DNA of 64,000 nucleotides from the NCBI GenBank assembly GCA_039000515.1, contig JBCFYV010000001.1, positions 14,795,928-14,859,927 on the forward strand, in the 5' to 3' direction. Within the stretch, counting starts at the first letter, position 1, and each line of letters starts with the position of its first letter. Of the stretch, positions 1-10,628 are shown piece by piece. A program made the translations under genes and the position numbers. The notes under the pieces are model-generated. The model saw only the letters and a list, made by a program, of their open reading frames with translations. It ran no database searches and was not told where the DNA came from. This DNA is from Timema cristinae (lineage: Eukaryota > Arthropoda > Insecta > Phasmatodea > Timematidae).

Positions 1-840
1 ACAATAATGTTATGTTAAATACTTATATAGATTACCTGGTTCTCGTACCCAGAACCTGAGTGTTGGTGATACTTCACTGATAAGTACAGTTAATTTGTGT
101 TATTATTCGTTGAATTGTCATGTATAGATATATTACTCGAATAAAAAAGTTTTATCTCATCATAACCTTTATCAAAAACTCACCACAATTTTATCTGCAT
201 TCTCGACACAATAATCACAATCAACATTATACTTTTAGTTTGTTTGAAACTTAACGCTAGCAACAATAAGTATCCCAAAAACAACAACCTAAATTATTAA
301 AACAAAAATTTACTAACAATTTAAAAAAGGCCCATACATAAATAAACAAAGATAAAGTGTCAAAACATAGATTCCTGGTGTCTTTGAAACGTTTTAAGGG
401 GCCCCATCCACGTTGAGTTGGTAGAATCCAAATTGCAACCGTGGTGATCATTTTAGCTTTGTATGGTACACATTAGAGGACATTTTTATGAACATCTGGC
501 TATCTTGACTTGCTGACATATCTTAAAAGATGAACGTATGGAAAAACATTCATCATTGCCTCTTGCCATTATCTATTCTTTCAATACTTCTCTACAATTA
601 AGCACTGTTCAGTTTGACTAAACATTATTCCCACTCCACTTTTAATTTTAAAAAAACCAATACAGTTAATTCTTCTAGAAATTGAGGATATGTTGTACTC
701 ATATTCTTAAAAAATATATTAGCAAATATACATTTGCTGTTGGCAATAAAATTTATTCAAACACGATTCTTTTTATTTTAGCATCAGTTCTTACATCCTG
801 TTAAGATTATACGCACATGAACTGGTTACATTATTATTAC
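1..840. other. AT-rich sequence, no gene recognised
   Basis: I see no convincing exon, RNA gene or mobile element here. The short open frame on the minus strand at 257-451 has low-complexity composition and no recognisable domain. The right end (about 829-840) is the ATT-rich tail of the SINE that follows. Confidence 0.5.
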
Positions 841-1121
841 TAGCACCACGTCTTACTACCCATTCGGGTCATACGCACTTACACTAATGTGCTATGGTAG
901 GGTGATTGTGAGATAAAATGGAGGACCTACAGTTTAACGTAGGATCCAAACCACGTTGGAGGCCAGGCATTCCACACATTCACAAGTTGTGATTAATACA
1001 CATCTTGTCATAGGTGAAGGAAGGGTTTGGCAATAAGGTAAATCTGTGTAGGGACCAAGGATTGAACTCCGGACCCTCAGAACAAAGTCTGACACCTTAC
1101 CCCTAGACCGCCAGGTTACCT
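841..1121 (-). mobile_element. tRNA-derived SINE, family A, near full length
   Basis: Read on the minus strand, the element starts at about 1121 with a tRNA-like head. It has an A-box-like stretch (GGCGGTCTAGGGGTAAGG) and a B-box-like stretch (GAGTTCAATCC), the two internal promoter boxes of RNA polymerase III. A conserved body follows, ending in a block around GCGTATGACCCGAATGGGTA and an AAT-rich tail at 829-840. The same body recurs at 26696, 34706, 39265 and 41597, which supports a dispersed family. The tRNA head makes it a SINE rather than a tRNA gene: the region beyond the B box does not close an acceptor stem. Confidence 0.8.
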
Positions 1122-1314
1122 AGCTACGTTATTGAACTAGGGATGTGAAAGGATGAATATAGAGGAAGTTTACCCGCATTTGCATGAAGAGAAAGAGTGA
1201 ACATCTATTTTGGAAAACTACAACCAGTTCTAAGATTTGTAACAGTATGAACATGTTTCAAGCATATTTGTTAAATAATGGTACTCACACAATTACTCCA
1301 AAAGAATCCTCACC

Positions 1315-2676
1315 AGGACCCCTAATTTTGAAACTTGCGAAAATACTCGCTTGCGAGCTAACTCGCAACTTATGAACTCGCAAATCGCAGGCTGTACTGA
1401 AACAGAGCTAATTTTGAAAGGTTTCTAATGTCGTGCGAGTCGGTGTAGTGTTGTTTCGCTTGCGACTGAGTTTTCAATCCGACAACACTGTAAAACCATG
1501 ACGTGCCAAAGGGTTGGGGTGATGGTCTGCCACAACACGTCATTATACAAGATACGTAACTGAAAGTAAACATTATTATTGTATTGATTACATCATATAC
1601 AACGGTTAGTTTAGTTTCATTGGGAAACCATCTTCCAATTGTATACATCTAAACTTATTGTCTCAAAATTTTCTCAAAGATATATATGACCCAAATAAAA
1701 ACCGATCCTATGTAACAATCCAATTTAGCACACTTGGTAGCGCGCTGAACCCGTATCCGAACATCCACGAGTTCAATCTCAACCTATGTATAATATTTTA
1801 ATTTTTGTCTGAATTTAAATCACGTTTTCGTAATTAGAATTCAGTAATATATTTTTTTATTTTCGCAACTATTTTTAAAACATAAATATACCCTAAAAAA
1901 TTTTACTATGCGAATAATAATTAGCTTACTTAGCCTTATTTTAAAATGTGTACAATTTTATGTCATAAAACCCATTAATTTAATTTTTAAATAATCACCT
2001 ACGTACAAAATTTCAAAATTAATGTAGGCTTAGCGTTTTTAATTTAATACCTTTTTAAATTATTTTTAACGACTATTATGTTAGTCTAAGTAGACTCAAA
2101 TACCTTGTGTATTTCTATAAAATATATTTAAAACATATTTTATGCTTACTAATACGATCATTTAAAATTAAAGTTTAAAGTCTGATAAATTAAAAGAAAT
2201 TTTTTTTTTAAGGATTTGAACACGCGAACCTTAGATCATGAAACGGTTACGTTACCGACTCACCCAAATTGACTATTGAGGAAATTGAAAAAATTAGAAT
2301 ATATAATTTCGTTTTCACCCAAACAAATATTTGTATTGAAGGATTGCATAAAGTGTACAAAGCAATCATATTCTTTTCTTCTGTAAACCTATTTTGTACA
2401 GTGATAGGTTTATTTCAACAAAATCACTCTCAGAAAGCTGCAACCGAAGAGGGGGATGGCATCCATTTTGTTATTTTATTGCCTATTCGATAGACAAGGC
2501 CTGTCTCCTACGGTGTGAGGCTGGCGAGTAGAATCCGCTCGCTATTCGATCGTGTGACGTCAGTTTTCGCAGCGCAGAAGTTTCAAAATTAGGGGTTTGC
2601 GAGATTGTGTACGAGATGAGAGAAATACGCTAGCGAATTGCTACTCGCACGTTTCAAAATTAGAGGCCCAGTCCTT
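1315..2676. mobile_element. Candidate non-autonomous DNA transposon with inverted ends
   Basis: The left end carries CTAATTTTGAAACTTGCGA (about 1321-1339). The right end carries the inverted counterpart, GTTTCAAAATTAG (about 2651-2663) preceded by CTCGCAC. A second inverted copy of the core lies at about 2580-2593, and a direct partial copy at about 1409-1420. Repeated subterminal motifs in inverted arrangement are typical of DNA transposons with internal deletions. There is no coding sequence inside and I could not define a clean target-site duplication, so both the boundaries and the superfamily are uncertain. Confidence 0.35.
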
Positions 2677-3428
2677 CCCACTTTAACGTTCCCATTCAAC
2701 CGAAACAAGTGCCAGTCAGGGCTAACGTGTCGTGTGATGCCAGATGACGTCACAAGTTCCACGCCACAGATGCGCCGATAACCCAGTAAAACGCTATGTG
2801 GCATGTTCCCCTTCCTTTGCCAATTTCTACCCTCCTTTGAATCTCCCTTTATCTGTCTCTGGGATCACGTGATGACTTTCTAGGACTATAACTTAACATG
2901 ACTCGTCCCTATTGTTACTCGCTATACCACTGGCTTCAGTTTAGGTAAGCAGAGCTATCTACGGCAGACTTACTTTTACACGCCTTCAAAAATATTTTTC
3001 GGTCTTCAACCTTTTTGTCAATGTTTATTAATTATATTTCTGGCTTAGAACCTAAATATTAATTTAATTGTATATGGTATATAAGATGGTTTACTCATGT
3101 TATCGTGTTTTTTTAAGGTCATTTTAATAAGTTAATATTAGTGGTAGATTTGTCTTGAGGTCACTAAAAGCCATTGTTTAATAGCCACACAAATTACCCT
3201 ATCTCAAGGCTACTAGATTGCATTGCCAAATATTAATTGTAAATTTAGATGCATCCAAATTAAGTACGGGTAAGAAATATATCCCGGTATATCTGTTGTA
3301 TTGGCTTGAGCCTCTTGATGGCTAGGCTATGCCGCCATTGCATGGTTCCACCAGGGAAATGGAGAATACCCCACCGCCACAACTTGCATCGATCCTTACC
3401 ATTCATCTTACCATGAGTTTAGAAACAC
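2677..3428. other. Intergenic sequence, no gene recognised
   Basis: I see nothing codable here. At 3429 the sequence CAGGGTGTCTAC resembles a hAT terminus, followed by an A-run and CCTGAGAACT. A matching inverted end (CCAACACCCTG) lies at 8821-8831, but the flanking 8-mers differ, so no element is asserted. Confidence 0.4.
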
Positions 3429-3996
3429 CAGGGTGTCTACTTAACCTTGAAAAAAAAAATTACCTGAGAACTTAGTTTTTTCATGAAAGTTTTAGATTTT
3501 TCCAGGCTTAAATTAATGATTTTGACCTCTTTTCCTATTCTAATTAAATGTACATGAACATGGTCTATTAATATATTAATCTTAATACAATGAAATCTCT
3601 AAAGAATGGACACCTTCAAAATAAAAATAAAACTGTTTTTAAGTGATGTCAGTTATTTGTAAAAATATTTTTTTAAATCATATTCTTGAACACAATATAA
3701 ACTATTTGAAAGCTATATGAACCTTTATATTTTGGATATTAACTAAAACAATCTAATTAGGACCAGCACACACTTAAGACACAGTTGAGACGACTATTTC
3801 ATCATTTATACAAGACCCTTCAGAACATATTGAGATGCGCACACTGAACATTACGACACACGATTGGCAGTGGGCTACCTCTGACAACAGCCCTGGCTTT
3901 TTCTGTCGACAACTGTCGTTGGCTCTTAGAAATGTATAAAAACGCACAAATTAAAGACCCTTTCAGTGGTTCTGGCTTTTATTTAGTGAGACGTAG

Positions 3997-4338
3997 ATGA
4001 TTGTCAAACATGAATTTTGTGGGAAATATCGCAGTTTGTGCGCTTGCGATTCGTCTCAGGAAAAGGAGAAAAAAAGGAATTATTGGGTGCATCCACTGCA
4101 TAGTGAGACACTGTTGAAAGGAAAATTCCATAACTTACTGTGTTTGAAATTCTATATAGTGACCCTACAAATTTTATTTTCTTATTTACGCACGAGTACA
4201 CTAAGTTTGGATGAGCTTTTATTATTGATGAGACCATGTATAACCTATCAAGACATGAATATACGTCTTGCTACAGAATTTCACCTGAAGAAAGATTGGC
4301 GGTCACACTATGATAAGTTAGTAGGTAGGCCTATATAA
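3997..4338 (+). pseudogene. Harbinger transposase, N-terminal fragment
   Basis: The open frame contains YWVHPLHSETLLKGKF, then FSYLRTSTLSLDELLLLMRP and the spaced residues of the family's N-terminal helix region (..ITYQDMNIR..). The YWVHP-x-G-F start and the later YLRxSxxxxDxLL block are a recognised signature of the domain upstream of the DDE nuclease in PIF/Harbinger transposases. The frame ends shortly after the point where a family member would continue into PEERL. The catalytic part lies 2.6 kb away at 6945, beyond the LINE insertion. The first ATG at 3997 may be fortuitous. I regard this as a non-functional fragment. Confidence 0.7.
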
Positions 4339-4489
4339 AATCACCTTTACAATAACTTCTTTATTTTTAAATAAAGAAACATAGATAAAACTTAAAGTAA
4401 TACCTTTCTAAAGATAAATAACCAAGGCAAACAACCTAGTTGTTATAAGTCTAATATTTCAGAATCACAAGAAAAATTTGAATAAACTG

Positions 4490-5030
4490 TTTGAACTGTG
4501 TCATTTGAATTTGGGAAAGCTAAGTGGAGAAGATGAGCAACATTGTGGTCTTTCTTTATTGTTGGCTGCTGTTGTTTTTGCACCTTGGTTCGAAATAAAT
4601 TCATTCCTGTTGCTATTTACACCAGATGGACCAGCTAAATTAAAAATCAAAGGGTGGGACTGTTGAATCCATTATTGTTGTACAAATAGTGCGCTAATAT
4701 TACAATTTGAGCCATATTCTGCCCCTAAGTTTTGAATTGCTCTCAAAGTTTTTACCTTCGCCTCTAATTTTTGTCTTTGCCTAGTTTGAGTGAAGGAACT
4801 AAAGAGAGTACGAAGTGAACATCTTCATCTTTATTTCTTGAATCCAAAATGTTTAGTAAAGATTCAGCCGAAAAACTTTTGCTTCCTTTTGTATGCTGTC
4901 TTTTTTCTTCTGTAGAAAGCTATTTTTTCTGATTTCAGCCTCATTTACAATATCAATTTCATTTTCTTCATTGCCATCGTCATCTGATATTACATTTTAT
5001 TCCATTGATCTAGATTCTATTGTTGAAAGT
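4490..5030 (-). pseudogene. MADF/BESS accessory protein of a Harbinger element, remnant
   Basis: On the minus strand the translation near 4950-5000 is acidic and polar (around DDDGNEENEIDIVNEAEI). A frame at about 4780-4850 reads DEDVHFVLSLVPSLKLGKDK. The second stretch resembles the BESS motif found at the C-terminus of the Myb/MADF accessory protein of Harbinger elements (FLLSL-P-x-K-L-x type). Stops and frame changes separate the pieces. Divergent orientation relative to the transposase is usual for this superfamily. Assignment rests on a short motif and context. Confidence 0.4.
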
Positions 5031-5448
5031 AAAAATAACCATTTTTCCAAATATATATACTTCCTCTCTTGATGTTTATTGCCGGGTCTTTGTCTCTTTC
5101 TGAACATGGAGCTTCTACTGTTGAAAAAAGATCTTACACTTTGTCACTTCTTCTGTGTGCCTCGAGTTAGAAATAATGAAAATATTTAACTCTTTTATAA
5201 GTAATACATTCATACTATTTTATTATATGTTGTACGCCCATTATGCTGTATGCTGTAATAATATAGTATGACCATATTCTAGACTTTTACCTTATTTTAA
5301 AAAAATATTCAAGATATTTGGCAACTGGCACAAGCTTCAATAGACTCTTTGATTTTTTAATTGCACCTTCAACGCTAAGGATGATAATTAAATGCACTTG
5401 GCAAAAACATTTGGAGTGTTTTGCAACTGTTGTATATACCACAATCAA

Positions 5449-6930
5449 TTATTTCCAGCTTGTGGCCGGGTCATCTTAGTAAAATGCCTCCATCTTCCTC
5501 CTTTAATTTCTTTCATTCTTCTTCTCTCATTTGAACACTTTCTGTTATCCGCTCCTCCAATCTCTTTCTTGGTTTACCCACATACCTCATTTCCAAGATT
5601 TTCTTCGGCATCTTTTCTTTTTCCATCCTCATTACATGTCCATACCATCTCAGTCTTACTTCCTCTACTATATCATGTAGCCCCTGTACTCCAACTCTTC
5701 CCTGAATAACTTCATTCTTAAGCTTGTTTCTCCTCGTAACAGCTAACATACTCCTCACAAACTTCATTTCCATGGCCTCCATTTTTCTAGCCTCTCTTGC
5801 ATCCATTGTCCATGTTTCTGCTGCATATGTGACAATGGGAACAAAGTACGCCCCATGACACTTCCTTACACTCCAAGGGAACGTCTCTTCATAGAAGGTA
5901 TCTTATAGAACAACTCTCCCTGCTGTCCTCTCAGTAAATCCTCTCTACTTCCACCTTTCTCCTCAATCACGCTTCTAAGATATTTTACATTTTGTATTTT
6001 TCTCAGCTCTACTCCATTCGACCTTATAGCTTTAATAGGACTTACCCTCTTTCTTTTAATTACGATCATGTCACACTTTGCCATGCTAAATTTCATTCAA
6101 CAATCTTTTTCTTCATTCCATTCTTGTAGTTGTTCCTGTACTTCCTCTTTCTTCTTCCTCCCATAGCATCAAGTCATCAGCAATCATCATGGCTTTCATT
6201 TATTCCTCCCAGAGTTTTACTGCCAATTTTTTCATGACCATTTCCATTATAAATAGTAATGGTGAAAGGGCACTCCCCTGGTTCACCCGTTTTTTTATTT
6301 GGCACCACTTTGTCTTTCCACTCTTCGTCTCAACACAATTCCTGTTATTCTCATACATGCTTTTCTCTCTCATTTCCACTTCTTACTCCTCCATCACTTT
6401 CCAAACTTTATTTTTTACCACACTGTCATATGCATTCTTCACATCCATAACCATCATTACCAAGTCTTTCCCATATTCATACCTTCTTTCCATTAGCTGT
6501 CATATGTCAAAGATTAAGTCTGTTGTAGACCTCTGTTCCCTGAATCCGTGCTGTTCCTCTCTCCACCTTCTTTAATTTTATTCTGTTTTCCAGAATCTTC
6601 TAATATATTTTTGTACAGTGGCACATCAGCATTATCCCCTTATAATTTGTACACCTCTTTGTGTCTCCTTTCTTGAAAATAGGTATTATAACTCCTTTTT
6701 TTCCAGTCTTCCGGTACAGTGTTTTGCTTCCAAACCACTCTCAGCACCCTGTATAACCATTGTTTGTCTACTTTATCTGCTGCCCTTTTCATGTTCACAG
6801 TCAGTTCGTCCACACTCGGTGCTTTTCCTTTTCATCCTCTTTAATGCATCGTCCACCACTTTCCATGTCGGCTCTGTTTCCTCCTCTTCTTCTATTTCTT
6901 TCTGATCCTCTTTTTCACTCATTCCTTTAA
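5449..6930 (-). mobile_element. Non-LTR retrotransposon (LINE), 5'-truncated, decayed reverse transcriptase
   Basis: Minus-strand translation in several broken frames gives a non-LTR reverse transcriptase. At about 6700-6640 it reads GVIIPIFKKGDTKRCTNYKG, the GD..NYRGI motif. Near 6300-6270 it reads VNQGSALSPLLF, equivalent to the QG..LSP block. After the palm comes a segment at about 5866-6096, then the C-terminal tail at 5513-5806 with MKFVRSMLAVTRRNKLKNEV and RLRWYGHVMRMEKEKMPKK, typical of LINE ORF2 ends. The 3' end lies near 5449, at a block whose complement reads GGCCACAAGCTGGAAA. That block recurs at the 3' ends of the copies at 8862-9053 and 24610-25065. The copy sits inside the Harbinger element, so it inserted later. 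Confidence 0.8.
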
Positions 6931-6944
6931 CTCTTCCAGGTTAA

Positions 6945-7652
6945 AAATGTATATATCGGGGAACATAAAAGAAGAATGGATAAGAATAGCTGATCAATTA
7001 TATCAAAGGACCAAATTTCTCAATATAATAGGTGCCATTGATGGAAAGCATATTTGCATCATTCAACATCTGCAAGTGGATTTACATTTTACAACTATAA
7101 AAAATATTTTTTGCAAGTGTTAATTGCATGGACTGATGCAGATTACAAATTTACTTATAGATGTTTAATTATATGGAACTTCAAGTGACTCAAAAATCTT
7201 TAAGAATTAAAAAATGGGTAAAATGTTGGAACAGAATCAACTAAACATCCTGAATGTAAGATCTTTGCCTGATTATTAAGACGACCGAGCGTTGCCGTTA
7301 TTTGATGTGGCGGACGAAGCTTTTGTGTTATCTAAACACGCCTTGAGGCCATATGCAGAAAAAAAAAGTTGACAATGCTCAAAAGTATATAAATAACTAT
7401 CGCTATTCAAGAGCTTGTCGAATGGTGGAGTGCACATTTGGCATTTTATTTAACAAATGGAGGATTTTGCACAGACCACTAAATGTCGGTATCGAATTCT
7501 CCGACTGCATAACTAAGGCAACTTGTTTACCTAATAATTATGTTCGCTTTAAGGATGCATACACAATTGTGGAACCAATATTACCTTGTGGAACCAATAT
7601 TAGGAGTCTCTTGAAGCTAATTTCCCCTAAAGGATTAACACAAACTCAATAA
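6945..7652 (+). pseudogene. Harbinger transposase, DDE nuclease fragment
   Basis: The plus-strand translation shows EEWIRIADQLYQRTKFLNII then GAIDGKHI (from about 7031), which carries the first catalytic Asp of the DDE_Tnp_4 nuclease. The frame then breaks where the second Asp should be. It reopens with FDVADEAFVLS (about 7300) and NYRYSRACRMVECTFGILFN (7394-7453), whose Glu is the third catalytic position, followed by KWRILHRPL. These three landmarks occur in family order. Stops and frameshifts around 7110-7290 make it non-functional. It is the downstream half of the transposase begun at 3997. Confidence 0.8.
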
Positions 7653-8156
7653 GACAAAATGTATTTGGTGGGTTGTGTGAAAACAAGCAATTAATAAATA
7701 ATAATAAATTTTGTAACGTATTTGATTAATCAAAATTAAATTAATAATTCAACAGTGGAAGAGCAATTAAACTGTTCATAATAATTGTCAAGTGTATTGA
7801 CTATAGGTGAAACGTGATTGTTAAACTTTATTGTTGAAATAAAATAAAAAACAAATATACAAACCTGCTTCAGTTTTATTTTCGGGTGACAATTTGCTCC
7901 GACCTGGTAGCACAGCTGAAAAAAAATTTACTTCCAAAGTTTTCTTTTGACATTGCTGTATTGCATAATCTTTTAATTTTTTTGTCATAAATCTCTTGAA
8001 TTAACTGTTCAATATTCTTGTCTTGCAACATTGCACTTCCATACTCGCCGAGTATAGAGAGAAGATTGGGGAACAAGAGAACAACGGTTTAGTTGTATAT
8101 ACGCGCATGCTCACGCATTGAACTGCCGTGTCATTGATGAGTCGTGTGCTTTGGTC

Positions 8157-8861
8157 AACCAAGATAAGAAAGTTAGGCGATGGTTTAGTCTTACATGTGC
8201 ACTGGCCCTTACCGCACTATGCAATATTGTATGCAGGGTAATTATGACCAAGTGGATAAATTTGTACATAGCTTACTATACAAAGAACAATACACAAATA
8301 TAATGTGAACAGTAGATCTCCTATACTGTATATGTGCACAAGCATGGATAACCGCTGGAACATACCCCTCCCTCCCCCCTGATGGTTCGATAGGGGTGGG
8401 AGGTATGACTTTGAAGTACCATAGCATAGTCATTACTACGTTGATCATTTAAATTTTCTCTAGAGGGGGAGGGCAGAACTACTAACACTTCACATGAGAC
8501 ATTGGCATTACTATAAATGGACTGGTGTTTTAATTTCTCTCCATTGTCTAGAGATTTTTATGTATAAAGATGGCTTCTCTAGAAGTGTGTGTGTGTTCAT
8601 TGTTGGGAAGTTGCTTCACCGTAAGAGCCCATGTTATTTTGCCAGGGAAATTTAAACCGCCTGTTATAAAAGAGAATCCACTTTTCAGAGGCTTCCATTA
8701 AGGGAAATATCATTGTACCTTTAGAGCTATTAACTTTAGTTTGGTAAAAATAATTACAAAAATTCATTGATTCTCCATGCAACAAAAAATTCCCTGAGAA
8801 TTCCAGGTTTTCCAGGCGTGCCAACACCCTGAACAATGACAAAAACATATTTGTCAAAATG
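8157..8861. other. Intergenic sequence with a hAT-like terminus
   Basis: No gene is seen. CCAGGTTTTCCAGGCGTG followed by CCAACACCCTG (8803-8831) resembles the end of a hAT-type element read towards the left. The minus-strand open frame at 8597-9106 runs across this terminus and into a LINE end, so it is not a gene. Confidence 0.4.
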
Positions 8862-9053
8862 TTGGAAATTATAAAGTATGTAGGAAAAAGACTGCAAGGG
8901 AGGCCAAGAAAGAGATGGGAGGAGCAGGTAACAGAAAGTGTGTGAGTGAGAGGAGAAGAATAAATAATTAAAGGAAGAAGAATAATGGAGGGGTAAAAAA
9001 AAGATGGAGCCATTTTACTAAACTGACCTGGCCACAGGCTGGAAACAGTTGTT
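8862..9053 (+). mobile_element. LINE 3' end, truncated copy
   Basis: This is a short copy of the same LINE family as 5449-6930. It shares AAAGACTGCAAGGGAGGC with the copy at about 24918-24935 and has the family 3' terminus CTGGCCACAGGCTGGAAACA (9028-9047). It contains only the last codons of the reverse-transcriptase frame plus the 3' untranslated part, as expected from 5' truncation during target-primed insertion. Confidence 0.75.
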
Positions 9054-9332
9054 GACGATGATATTTGTGTTGCATTTTTAAATAGAAAAACTGAAGAAAA
9101 TCGCATCAGAAGAATTCAAAAGAGTGAAAATGTTTAGAATTGAGATTTTTGAATTCACTAAAGAGGTTTTGCTAAAGGCAAAAAAAAGAGCTTATTTTAA
9201 AATAAAATGGTTTGGTGTATTTATTTATATAACCTTAATTTCAATCGAGACGGCACATTTTAAATAACATTTAAGTAAATCGGGCCATATTGTAAGGCTC
9301 ACATTGTGTGTGTGTGTGTGTGTGTATGTGTG

Positions 9333-9912
9333 CAGGGCCAGATTTATAGCTGTGGAGGCCTTGTAAAGACACATAATTAAAGAGTCCCCAACATTAAACA
9401 AACATTTTTCTTTTCAACATCACTTTTTCTTTACTAAATTAACTGTTAAAATCTCACTGTTATAGATATTATGTGAATAAAGAAATATTGTCATTATAAT
9501 AAATTAGATTTGTTTTTAAAAAAAATACATATTTCGTTCTTGTTAAAACCTTAGGAAAATACTCAACGGAAAAAATAGCAAAATGTCGTACTCTAGGGCT
9601 GTGTCTACACCACAGGAAACTCTGGTGGTGGGGACGACTTAATTAATAAAGCAATGTTTTATTGTTCTATATGAACCCATTAGATTAGCTGCAATCAAGG
9701 AATGTTGTCAAAGTTTTGAAACTAACACTTTAAATCACTTGTTTGTCTCATGAATTAGTAAGTATTATTTTGTCAGAAATAAATATAAATTGATATAATT
9801 TTATTTTAAGATTCTACCATGACTGCAATATAGGGAGCCAAAAGAGATTTTTTATTATTACAACTGTTTGTGGGGACCCCTGGGCAGTCACCGTCCCTTA
9901 AATCTGCCCCTA
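9333..9912. mobile_element. Probable hAT-like non-autonomous element
   Basis: The left end reads CAGGGCCAGATTTA. The right end reads TAAATCTGCCCCTA, whose complement, TAGGGGCAGATTTA, matches the left end at 12 of 14 positions. The element sits between TG-repeat tracts (9305-9332 and 9913-9921), so the target duplication cannot be separated from the microsatellite. No coding sequence is seen. The AT-rich interior and GGGGACCCCTGGGCA near the right end fit a small hAT-type element. Confidence 0.55.
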
Positions 9913-10325
9913 TGTGTGTGTATACATATATATGGTTCCAAAGGAACAATACATATGTATGTTGAAAGATTTGTGATAAATAGAAAATGCATTTAATAAA
10001 ATGAAATATATAAAATATTAAATATGTAACGAGATTCCAACTTGGGTAAAAAATTGGCGATGATCCGTTATTTCACAACTCAATTCAAGTCGCTCTTATT
10101 GTTTTCCAAGTACACATAAAAAAAACAACTGATCTGAAGTTAGAAAACTAATCTGTTAATCCCTTCCGGAAAGAAGACAAGTGAAATCCACAGTTCTATT
10201 TGATGGTTAGGAGGTTGTGGAACAATCTGGAAGATATAAACTTTCTTTTACATTTTTGAGTCTCAGGAAAGATTATGGTCACACAATCGCGCACAAAAAC
10301 TTTGAGAAACAATCACACACATGTA

Positions 10326-10331
10326 TTTATT
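10326..10331 (-). terminator. Polyadenylation signal of CNOT2
   Basis: On the minus strand AATAAA occurs about 66 nt beyond the CNOT2 stop codon (10397-10399). A second AATAAA-like stretch overlaps slightly upstream. It is the first good signal after the stop, implying a short 3' UTR, but the AT-rich context makes chance hexamers likely. Confidence 0.5.
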
Positions 10332-10396
10332 ATCAATAAATGATAGAACATTAGTTATCTATTAACGTTAATGGTTTGATCAGTCATTATTAAGTG

Positions 10397-10628
10397 TCAA
10401 GCCACTGCAGGCGCAGGTGGCTGGTGCAAAGAAGGTGGCAGGTGCGGCCGACCTTCCAACTTCGTATAGTCTAAATGAAACTCTTTGGCCACCTTTCTCC
10501 AGTTCTGAGCATCAAAGAAATAATATGTGCCTCGCTCATAAGTCGATGTCTTTTCCAATATAACCATTCCAGGTACTTGTGTAATCCAAACTTTCTCTTC
10601 CATATGATAGCGCCATTCTCTGCTGTAC
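10397..10628 (-). CDS. CNOT2: CNOT2 coding exon 6 (C-terminal NOT box, stop)
   Basis: The acceptor is TTGTTTGTACAG followed by the exon. Its first G completes the Leu codon begun in exon 5, then the exon encodes YSREWRYHMEEKVWI, later TYERGTYYFFD and NWRKVAKEFHLDY, ending PAPAVA and TGA. These match the last strands of the NOT box, including the near-invariant WRYH-x-EE-x-WI and ERGTYYFFD blocks. The acceptor region is duplicated 42 bp upstream. Confidence 0.95.

Larger units (their letters stand above)
3761..8156 (+). mobile_element. Decayed PIF/Harbinger DNA transposon, interrupted by a LINE
   Basis: Two separated plus-strand segments (3997-4338 and 6945-7652) match the N-terminal and C-terminal parts of a Harbinger transposase. 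A minus-strand BESS-type accessory remnant lies between them, as in two-gene Harbinger elements. The middle is occupied by an opposite-strand LINE (5449-6930), so the element is nested. Possible diverged inverted ends are GACCAGCACACACTTAAGACAC at 3761 and the complement of GTGTCATTGATGAGTCGTGT (8129-8148) followed by GCTTTGGTC. I found no convincing 3-bp target duplication, so the exact ends are tentative. Reading frames are broken and the copy is dead. Confidence 0.6.

Noticed and set aside
841..1121. tRNA gene
   Set aside because: A and B boxes are present but the stems do not close, and the same sequence recurs with a long body and AAT tail, so it is a SINE.
4004..4237. Minus-strand 77-codon frame
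   Set aside because: It is the antisense shadow of the Harbinger transposase fragment at 3997-4338.
3429..8831. One complete hAT element as a firm annotation
   Set aside because: The ends look related but the 8-bp flanks differ and no hAT transposase is visible, so it is listed only as a finding.
8597..9106. 169-codon minus-strand frame as a gene
   Set aside because: It spans a LINE 3' end in antisense and a hAT-like terminus, with low-complexity composition and no domain.
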